DNA from: Sphingobium vermicomposti
GTDB taxonomy: Bacteria; Pseudomonadota; Alphaproteobacteria; Sphingomonadales; Sphingomonadaceae
Direction: 5' to 3'
Assembly: GCF_011762025.1 (NCBI RefSeq)
Contig: NZ_JAASQR010000003.1
Location: 62,001-126,000, forward strand
DNA length: 64,000 nt
Of the stretch, positions 57,266 through 64,000 are shown one piece after another; the stretch's first letter is position 1; each line of letters starts with the position of its first letter. Both the position numbers and the translations under genes were made by a program. The notes beneath the pieces were generated by a model. The model had not been told where the DNA came from. It saw only the letters and a program-made list of their open reading frames with translations, and made no database searches.

Positions 57266-57936
57266 GCAGCCCGATCTACGTCGCCATCGATACACCCGAC
57301 CTGGCGAAGGCGCAGGAATTGGCGCAGCGGGTCCACAACCATGTCGGCGGGCTGAAGCTGGGGCTCGAATTTTTCTGCGCCAACGGCCATCACGGCGTGC
57401 GGGAGATGATGAAGTTCGACCTGCCGATCTTCCTCGACCTCAAACTGCATGACATTCCCAATACCGTGGCGAAGGCGGTGCAGTCTCTAAACGGCCTGGA
57501 ACCCGCCGTGCTGACCGTCCATGCAGCGGGCGGGCGAGCGATGCTGGAGGACGCGAAGGCGGCGGCTGGCATCCATACCAAGGTGGTGGCCGTCACGGTG
57601 CTGACCAGCCTGGACAATAGTGACCTCACCGACATCGGCGTCGGCGGAAAGGCGGAGGATCAGGTTGCTCGCCTGGCCGACCTGGCGCGCAGTGCGGGCC
57701 TGGACGGTATCGTCTGTTCCGGCGAAGAAGTGGCGATGGCGAAACGGGCATGGCCAGACGGCTTTTTCGTCGTGCCCGGTGTCCGGCCTGCGGGCGGCGC
57801 AATGGGCGATCAGAAACGCGCCGTCACCCCGCGCGAGGCGCTTGACCGTGGCGCATCCATCCTGGTGGTGGGACGACCGATCAGCCTTGCGGACGATCCC
57901 GACTTGGCTGCGCGCGAAATCGAAGCGACATTATAG
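57262..57936 (+). CDS. pyrF: Orotidine 5'-phosphate decarboxylase
   Basis: 224 residues. Final step of UMP synthesis. TIM-barrel with the catalytic tetrad region FLDLKLHDIPNTV (Asp-x-Lys-x-x-Asp) near residues 58-70, and the phosphate-binding VVPGVRPAGGAMGDQKR and GRPISLADDP at the C-terminus. Start overlaps the LapA-like stop. Confidence 0.95.
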   Translation: MSSPIYVAIDTPDLAKAQELAQRVHNHVGGLKLGLEFFCANGHHGVREMMKFDLPIFLDLKLHDIPNTVAKAVQSLNGLEPAVLTVHAAGGRAMLEDAKAAAGIHTKVVAVTVLTSLDNSDLTDIGVGGKAEDQVARLADLARSAGLDGIVCSGEEVAMAKRAWPDGFFVVPGVRPAGGAMGDQKRAVTPREALDRGASILVVGRPISLADDPDLAAREIEATL

Positions 57937-57955
57937 CAGCTACGAACGTCCGTGT

Positions 57956-57980
57956 GACCCGCCGCACCGGCGGGCGGGTC
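57956..57980. terminator. Hairpin between pyrF and tamB
   Basis: GACCCGCC (57956-57963) pairs with GGCGGGTC (57973-57980) between two convergent genes and overlaps the tamB stop. There is no clear T run, so termination is only suggested. Confidence 0.4.
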
Positions 57981-60900
57981 AATAGTCCTTCGATATGCGG
58001 ACGTTCGCGCTTTCCCGTCCCAAGGTCGATATGGCCGCCAACAGGGAGAGCCAGCGGGTCACCTGATATTCTATGCGGGTGGCGGAATAGCCCTGTCCGT
58101 CGGTGATCAGCTCCACATAGGTTTTGCGCGTCAGATATTTGCCCGCCGCCAATGATGTGCCCTGCCCCTGGGTCGGGTCGGCGGCGATGATCCGCAGCCG
58201 ATCCAGCCCGGCGGCCTTGCGCACGGCATTGATCGGGTCCAGCCCGCCGTCGCCCTGAAGCGAGCCGACAGCCGACGCCAGTTGCAGAGCCTCTGGCGCG
58301 GACAGGTTGGTGATGGACGTTCCGAACAGGATGCGGGACAAAAGCTCATCCTGCGGCAATGCGGGAATGCTGGTGAAGCTGATATCGGGTTTCAGCCCCG
58401 TGCCGCCCACATGGATGGTCGCGGTCAGGTCGTTGACGTCGGCTTCGGCATTGATGTCCAGTGATGGGTTGACCGGCGTGCGCCCGTCAAACTGTATCCT
58501 GCCTTCACGCAGTTCGAACCGCCGCCCCGCAAAAGTATAGCCGCCCCGCACCAGTTCCGCCCTGCCCAAAATGGTGGGCGTCGTGACCGTGCCGCCAATG
58601 TCCAGATTGGCACGCCATTCGCTGTCGAGGCCAAGCCCGGTGACGGTCAGGCGGTCGCGGGCCTTGGCCTTGATCGCCAGCGCCCAAGGCTTGCCGGTTC
58701 GCGGTCGTTCTATTTCATCCCCATTGCGACGCGTTTCGATGACGCGCAATTCGGGGATCTGGGCCACGGCAGCGGCCCGGCCCATAGTGAACCGGCTGCG
58801 GTTGAGGATCAGATCGCCGCCGACCGTGCCTGTGGAGCCGTCAGAGCGCAGCGTGATCGGGCCGCTCACGGTCGCGGCGATATCATCCCGCTCCAGCAAG
58901 GCGGAGTTGTCGGCCTGAAGCCGCAGGTCCATGGCCACGCCCCCGATACCCGCAAAGGTGAAATTCCCCGCGCCTGTCACCGTGCCGCCATTTCGCGCGG
59001 TGGCGGAAAATTCGGAGATGACGAGTTGCGCGCCGGAAAAGCGCCCCCGCGCCTTGACGCCGTTCAGGCGCATGCCGGTAACGGGGCTGTTAATGGCTGC
59101 CTTGTCGGTTGCGAGCGACCCGGAAATGACCGGATTGCCCAAAGTGCCACGGGCATCTGCCGACACGCTGACCGGGCCGGAAATATCGACAATCTCCACG
59201 CCTGTCAGCCGCCAGAGCGTGTCAGCAGTTCCCTTGAAACGCAGTTGGGCGAACAGGGGCGCGCGGTTGAGCCTTTCCACCAGCCCACCCTGATTGCCAA
59301 GCGGGGTCAGCAGCACCTGGCCGCGCCCGATGGTCTGCCCGTCCGCGGCAAAGACCATGCGGGTCGCCAGCCGGTCCTGCGTCAGAATGATATTGACGCC
59401 AGCGTCGACAGGCCGCGAACTGAGCGACAGGCCGGAACGAGTAAGGCCCCGCACCCGCAGATCGCCCTTGCCGCTGGGCAAGCCGCCGCGCGTGTGGACA
59501 TAGGTCAGCGTTCCGGTGGCGGTGCCCCCCAGACCCAGATCATCATAGGCGATGTCGAGAAGCGCGAGGGGCAGCTTGTTCATCCGCGCTTCGACCCGCG
59601 TCGTCGCCCCGCTCAATTCCCCGCCCAGTTGCAGCGATCCGCCCGCATAGCTGATGGTCGCCGGGGACAGCCGCCAACCGCCATCGATCCGGGTAAATAG
59701 CGCCGCGCGCGTCAGACGGATCGGTCGTGCGTCGACCGTCCCTTTGGCAGTCAGGCGGATGCGGTCCGGTTCGACCTCCGCCTCTCCCTGAAGGTCGAAC
59801 AGCCGTCCCCGCTGGCCTGACAGGCTGCCCCGGACGACGCCGCGCCCGCCGATCATTTCGGCATTGGCCGTCATCCGGCCCACCAACATGCCGCCCAGGC
59901 GCAATCCGCGCGCCTGCATCGCGGCGTTTACGGATGCGCCCGCGGGATCGAGCAGGATGGTCGCGTCCAGCTTGCCGCGCCGCATCGATATGACCGTCGG
60001 CCCATCAAAGTTCGCGTCGGTCGCATCCAGCTTCAGCACCAATTGCTGCACAGCGTTGACGGGGGCAAAAGCGATGGAACCCGCGACCGGCCCCGCCACC
60101 ACCAGCCGTCCATCAAGCCCGCCGGTCACCGGGCGCAGGTCGCCGCTTGCGGTCACGCCTGACACGGCAATCCGCGCCACCCGGACCACGGCCTGGCCGT
60201 CACGCGGCAGGATGATCGCGCCATTGCCGGTGAACGGACCCAGGGTGGAGCCCCCTTCGGCGGTAAAATCATATCCCGGTTCGCTGGGCGTCAAACGGGC
60301 GTGCAGATCGGTAACACCCAGGGCGTCGAGCGGGCGCGCAAGCACCAGGTCTATGGAAGGGCGCTCGATCCGGCCGTCCAGCGTGAGGCGCAGCGGGCCA
60401 TATTGCCCATGCCTGCCGCTGCCTTCGAAATGAAAGCTGCGATCCGGGCGACGATAGCCCTGCGCGGTCAGCTTGAGCAAAGGCGCGTCGAGCGACAGGT
60501 TGGAAAAGACCAGCCGCCCATCCGGTCCCAGTGACAACCCGCTGCGCACCGTGGGCAGCCCGCCACCAAGCGACCGAAGAAAGCTGTTGTCCAGCCGCCG
60601 CATCTTCGCCGCCGCATTGCCGCTAAGGCTGAACGCACCGCCAGCACCCGGCACGGCGCGCAGCCGCGAAACCAGGTCCACAACGCCCAGCCCGCGAATG
60701 GCGAGACCCCGGATTTCACCGTCCAATCCAAAATCATATCGGCCAGTCTTCAGGTCGGCCAGCATCAGCAACTTGCCGTCAAGCTTGTCCGAACGGATCG
60801 ACATGGGATTGCTGACGATCTGCTGCCCCTTGATTTGCAGCACCCCGTTCAGCGCAAAATTGCGCACTATGCCTTCGACCAGTTCTCCCTGACCGTCCAG

Positions 60901-62172
60901 CCGCCGCGCCTTCAACTGCACGGGGATCAGCGTGGGACCGTTCTTCGCCTTGCGTCCCTTCCCTTCGGCGCGCACGTCGCTGATCAGGGTGCGGTCGAAC
61001 GCCAATTGTCTGGCCCGAAGCAGATATTCATAGCCAAAGGCCGCGAAAGGTCCGTCCAGACGAATACGCGCTGTGACATCCCGCCCGCGCATCGATTTGA
61101 GCAACGCCTGGGGACGAACCAGCTTCATGTCGACCAGCACATTGTCGAGCGCATTGTTCCGCAGGTCGAGCGCACCGTCCGCACTGAGTTCCATCGCGTC
61201 GGATCGCAGCGACACAAGGCCATCGATCCGCCGGTTGGCCATGGTCCCCTTCGCGCTCACCGCCAGACGCGGGGCCGACAGGCGGCGGATAAGCCCCTGC
61301 CCTGCGATGGCCGATCCTTCGACCGAACCCGTTGCCGAATAGGCCCCACCCCGCGCCGCCAGTCGAAGGTCGACCGCAGGATTGCTGTCCAATGTGCCGG
61401 ATAATCGGCCGTCCCACCGGGTCCAACTGCCCTGGCCGCGAATGCGCAGATTGGCGTTCTGGCTGAGGCCCGCCATCGCCGCCAGCACCCCGCCCTTGGG
61501 GGCGTTGACGGTCACGTCCAGGTCGAACCGGTCGTCGTCCGGGCGGCTGTCCAACGCGATGTTCAGCGCATCGTCGCCATCCAGCAGCCGGGCCGACAGG
61601 TCGATCACGGCACGGCGGTCGCGAATGTCGGCATCGCCGGCAATGGTCGCCTGCCGCGCACGCCCCGTCACGCTCTTGTCAATCATCAGCCGGTCGATGG
61701 AAAATTGCATCAGGCGGATGTCGAAGCCTGGCAGGATCGGGCCTTCGCGCTGGCTTGGGTTCAGCTTGGGCAATTTGTGCAGCGTGGCGACTGGAATGAC
61801 CAGGCGGTCGATGTCCAGCCGATTGGACAGCCATGCAAAGGGCCACCAATCCAGCTCGACGCGCGGCGCATCCAGAAATGCGCCCTTGGGATCGGACAGG
61901 GTCAGACCATGGAGCACGGCCCGGCGATAGATGCTGCCTTCAATCCGGTCGACATGGATGCGCAGGCCCGATGGCGGGCTGATCCGCCCTATCCGCGAAA
62001 TCAGGAAGCGGTGGCCCGACGGCGTATCCAGCCAGGTCAGCGCGCCCGCCGCCACCAGCAGTAGCAGAGCGAGCAATCCTGCAATCCACCTCTGCCACGG
62101 CCCGTCCCAGGCGCGGTGACGCGCGGTTGCCGGGCGGGGCTGCGACTGGGGCTGAACCTCATCCTCCGCCAT
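57979..62172 (-). CDS. tamB: Translocation and assembly module subunit TamB
   Basis: 1397 residues. A single N-terminal membrane helix (WIAGLLALLLLVAAGALTWL) anchors it in the inner membrane. The rest is a long periplasmic beta-rich taco-shaped groove of the AsmA-like/DUF490 class; the final 350 residues (for example RAELVRGGYTFAGRRFELREG, shown in part as GGYTFAGRRFELREG, then LDINAEADVNDLTATIHVGG) form the conserved TamB domain. It bridges to the outer-membrane partner and is implicated in phospholipid transport and autotransporter/outer-membrane protein assembly. Overlaps the tamA stop by one base. Confidence 0.92.
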   Translation of the reverse strand: MAEDEVQPQSQPRPATARHRAWDGPWQRWIAGLLALLLLVAAGALTWLDTPSGHRFLISRIGRISPPSGLRIHVDRIEGSIYRRAVLHGLTLSDPKGAFLDAPRVELDWWPFAWLSNRLDIDRLVIPVATLHKLPKLNPSQREGPILPGFDIRLMQFSIDRLMIDKSVTGRARQATIAGDADIRDRRAVIDLSARLLDGDDALNIALDSRPDDDRFDLDVTVNAPKGGVLAAMAGLSQNANLRIRGQGSWTRWDGRLSGTLDSNPAVDLRLAARGGAYSATGSVEGSAIAGQGLIRRLSAPRLAVSAKGTMANRRIDGLVSLRSDAMELSADGALDLRNNALDNVLVDMKLVRPQALLKSMRGRDVTARIRLDGPFAAFGYEYLLRARQLAFDRTLISDVRAEGKGRKAKNGPTLIPVQLKARRLDGQGELVEGIVRNFALNGVLQIKGQQIVSNPMSIRSDKLDGKLLMLADLKTGRYDFGLDGEIRGLAIRGLGVVDLVSRLRAVPGAGGAFSLSGNAAAKMRRLDNSFLRSLGGGLPTVRSGLSLGPDGRLVFSNLSLDAPLLKLTAQGYRRPDRSFHFEGSGRHGQYGPLRLTLDGRIERPSIDLVLARPLDALGVTDLHARLTPSEPGYDFTAEGGSTLGPFTGNGAIILPRDGQAVVRVARIAVSGVTASGDLRPVTGGLDGRLVVAGPVAGSIAFAPVNAVQQLVLKLDATDANFDGPTVISMRRGKLDATILLDPAGASVNAAMQARGLRLGGMLVGRMTANAEMIGGRGVVRGSLSGQRGRLFDLQGEAEVEPDRIRLTAKGTVDARPIRLTRAALFTRIDGGWRLSPATISYAGGSLQLGGELSGATTRVEARMNKLPLALLDIAYDDLGLGGTATGTLTYVHTRGGLPSGKGDLRVRGLTRSGLSLSSRPVDAGVNIILTQDRLATRMVFAADGQTIGRGQVLLTPLGNQGGLVERLNRAPLFAQLRFKGTADTLWRLTGVEIVDISGPVSVSADARGTLGNPVISGSLATDKAAINSPVTGMRLNGVKARGRFSGAQLVISEFSATARNGGTVTGAGNFTFAGIGGVAMDLRLQADNSALLERDDIAATVSGPITLRSDGSTGTVGGDLILNRSRFTMGRAAAVAQIPELRVIETRRNGDEIERPRTGKPWALAIKAKARDRLTVTGLGLDSEWRANLDIGGTVTTPTILGRAELVRGGYTFAGRRFELREGRIQFDGRTPVNPSLDINAEADVNDLTATIHVGGTGLKPDISFTSIPALPQDELLSRILFGTSITNLSAPEALQLASAVGSLQGDGGLDPINAVRKAAGLDRLRIIAADPTQGQGTSLAAGKYLTRKTYVELITDGQGYSATRIEYQVTRWLSLLAAISTLGRESANVRISKDY

Positions 62173-64000
62173 CAGAAGGCCTGACCCAGCGAGACGTAGA
62201 CCGCGACCTTGGGATCGTCCTCTTGCGGATTGAGCGGCGTGCCCACATCGACCCTGATCGGCCCGAAGCTGCTATAATAGCGCACGCCAAGGCCCGCCCC
62301 GATCCTCAAATCGCGAAAGCGCGGCACGAAGCTGGTCGATATATTGCCCGCGTCCACGAACGGCACCACACCGAAATTGCCGAAGCGTATCCGCGATTCC
62401 AGCGAAAATTCGGCCAAACTCTTGCCGCCGATCGGGTCATTACCGGAATCGCGTGGGCCGATTGCCTGATACCCATAGCCGCGCACCGAAGCCCCGCCCC
62501 CTGCATAGAATCGCCGCGACGGCGCGATGCGATCCACGGTAGACCCCAATATGGTGCCGAAGCGCGCACGAGCCGCCATCACGACGCGATCCCCCATAGG
62601 CTGATAGACGCTGCCGTCCAGCTGGACGCGGGCATAGCCGAAAGTGCCGTTCTGGAAGGACAGCTCGGGACTTAGACGGCCACCCAGGCGAAAGCCTCTC
62701 GTCGGATCGAGCAGATTGTCGCTGCCGTCATGGGTCAGGCTAAGCGGCACGGCTCCGATCAGGAAAGTGCGCCGGTTGCCTCCGCTGAACGCGTCCTTTT
62801 CATCCGAAGCGATGAATTCCGCGCCCACACGCCAGACCCATTTCTTTTGAAACAATATGTTGGTCTGCCGCTCGATCGCGCCGGATAGGGTTATGGTTCG
62901 CGCGTCATAGGCATCGCGCTTGATGTTGCTGATGGAAACCAGCCCGGTCAGCACATGGTCGCGCCGACGGAAATTGTTGCGCCGATAGGTGGCGGAAGCC
63001 GTCTGCTCCTGCGTGCCCAGAACGCCGCGAAACGTCACGGCTCCTTCGGGCGGGAACATGTTGCGGTGCTGCCAGCTGACTTCCGCGCGATAACCTTCGC
63101 CGGTGCCATAACCCAATTCCCCGGCGATGGTCCGCAACGGCGCAGGCCGCACATCGACCAACAAATCGACATGCTCCCCATCGCCAGCATCCTTCCGGGT
63201 CAGGCCGACCGAGGATACGAGGCCGGTAGCGATGATGGCGCTGCGCAGGTCCTCCACATCGGAAGCCATATAGGGGTCGCCCGGCTGGAAACGGGCGATG
63301 CGCTGGACATGGCTGGCGCTGAACAGCTCATCATTCGTCAGCTGGATGGATCCGAACGTCCGATAGGCGCCGGGCGACACGACAATGTCCAGATCGCCCT
63401 TGCGCTCTTCATGATCGATATGGACTTCCGGCTCACCCACGGTCGCGAAGGGAAAGCCGCTTTCCGCCAGGGCCAGCGACAGGGCGGCCTGGCCGGACAG
63501 GATGGCGTCGGCGTCGACGGCATCGCCCGGCTTCAACGGAAATGCGGCGCGCAACTTCGCCTCGCGCTCGCCCGCCGCCGACAGCCCCTCCAGATCCACG
63601 CTGGACAACAGGTAAAGCGTTCCCGGCACGATCCGGAACGTGACCGACAGGCGATCTTCACCCGCAGGTGCGACGGATGAACGGATACGGGCAGCATAAT
63701 AGCCCTTGGCGCGCAGCAGCCGGTCCAGCAACGCCGTATCTTCCGCAATGCGACGGTTGATCTGCGCCAGGTTGGCCGGCTTGCCTTCGCCCTGCTGCAA
63801 CACGGACAGATCGCGGAAGCGCGCGTCGAACTGCGCATCGGCGATCTGCTCCACGCCTTTCAGCTGCAACGAATAGCGGTTTTCCTTTGCGGGGTCGGTG
63901 AAGTCCCCGGCGGGACTGATCGCTGCGGATGCGGCCTCTGCTTCTGGCTCAACCCCGCCTTCATCCGCCACGACCGGCTCGTCATCAGGCAGCATGTCGG
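62172..64000 (-). CDS. tamA: BamA/TamA-family outer-membrane assembly protein (5' end outside the window)
   Basis: At least 607 residues are visible. Three POTRA-like domains (about 40-280; for example IRSSVAPAGEDRLSVTFRI) precede a C-terminal Omp85 beta-barrel with the lid-locking-type motif region RRFYAGGGASVRGYGYQAIG and the closing strand GPIRVDVGTPLNP. No signal peptide is seen before the window edge, so the start lies beyond 64000. Directly upstream of tamB in one operon, as expected for the TAM complex. Confidence 0.9.
   Translation of the reverse strand, partial: DMLPDDEPVVADEGGVEPEAEAASAAISPAGDFTDPAKENRYSLQLKGVEQIADAQFDARFRDLSVLQQGEGKPANLAQINRRIAEDTALLDRLLRAKGYYAARIRSSVAPAGEDRLSVTFRIVPGTLYLLSSVDLEGLSAAGEREAKLRAAFPLKPGDAVDADAILSGQAALSLALAESGFPFATVGEPEVHIDHEERKGDLDIVVSPGAYRTFGSIQLTNDELFSASHVQRIARFQPGDPYMASDVEDLRSAIIATGLVSSVGLTRKDAGDGEHVDLLVDVRPAPLRTIAGELGYGTGEGYRAEVSWQHRNMFPPEGAVTFRGVLGTQEQTASATYRRNNFRRRDHVLTGLVSISNIKRDAYDARTITLSGAIERQTNILFQKKWVWRVGAEFIASDEKDAFSGGNRRTFLIGAVPLSLTHDGSDNLLDPTRGFRLGGRLSPELSFQNGTFGYARVQLDGSVYQPMGDRVVMAARARFGTILGSTVDRIAPSRRFYAGGGASVRGYGYQAIGPRDSGNDPIGGKSLAEFSLESRIRFGNFGVVPFVDAGNISTSFVPRFRDLRIGAGLGVRYYSSFGPIRVDVGTPLNPQEDDPKVAVYVSLGQAF

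Overview
The window is GC-rich and gene-dense. Its gene content and order point to a sphingomonad alphaproteobacterium, close to Sphingobium or Sphingomonas. Supporting signs are the comEC-gltX-gltA neighbourhood with a probable lexA end at base 1, the single-strand order nuoA-N then birA, coaX, RNase J and DUF1467, 6S RNA between zapA and the 5-formyl-THF cyclo-ligase gene, and intergenic palindromic repeats of the GACAAGCTCAG type. The genus is an inference. No phage, IS element, CRISPR array or plasmid gene is visible.

Layout. 0-5 kb: end of a probable lexA, comEC, gltX and gltA with a strong terminator. 5-6.5 kb: a small DUF442-like phosphatase, then about 850 bases of palindromic repeats. 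6.5-13.3 kb: the least ordinary region. It holds four same-strand genes (an Hpt-like protein, a nucleotidyltransferase/CDP-alcohol phosphatidyltransferase-like fusion, a DUF2336-like protein and a soluble histidine kinase-like protein) divergent from an 890-residue membrane-anchored coiled-coil protein. Both phosphotransfer proteins lack the phosphorylatable histidine, and the lipid-synthase half lacks two catalytic aspartates. 13.7-31.7 kb: the 14-gene NADH dehydrogenase operon continuing into birA, coaX, rnj and DUF1467. A Fur-like 7-1-7 box precedes nuoA, and a repeat element separates nuoJ from nuoI.

31.8-36.4 kb: suhB, efp, two cell-wall enzymes (M23 peptidase and L,D-transpeptidase), thiE and a STAS-like protein. 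36.4-41.7 kb: central carbon genes in the order tkt, gap, pgk, fba. 41.9-43.5 kb: a ZauP-like coiled coil, zapA, 6S RNA, a folate enzyme and a DUF2842 protein. 43.6-50.9 kb: tRNA-Asp, an AI-2E family permease, a secreted hypothetical protein, a branched-chain 2-oxoacid dehydrogenase operon (E1 alpha, E1 beta, E2), thyA, a histidine-less RadC-like protein and tRNA-Pro. 51-64 kb: purB, an EF-hand protein, the two-component NHEJ pair ligD/ku, a LapA-domain protein with pyrF, and the outer-membrane assembly pair tamB/tamA, with tamA running off the window.

Most of the window is conserved housekeeping. The best candidate for an undescribed system is the 6.5-13.3 kb cluster, where several signalling or lipid-synthesis folds appear to have lost catalytic residues together and sit next to a TipN-like polarity-type protein.
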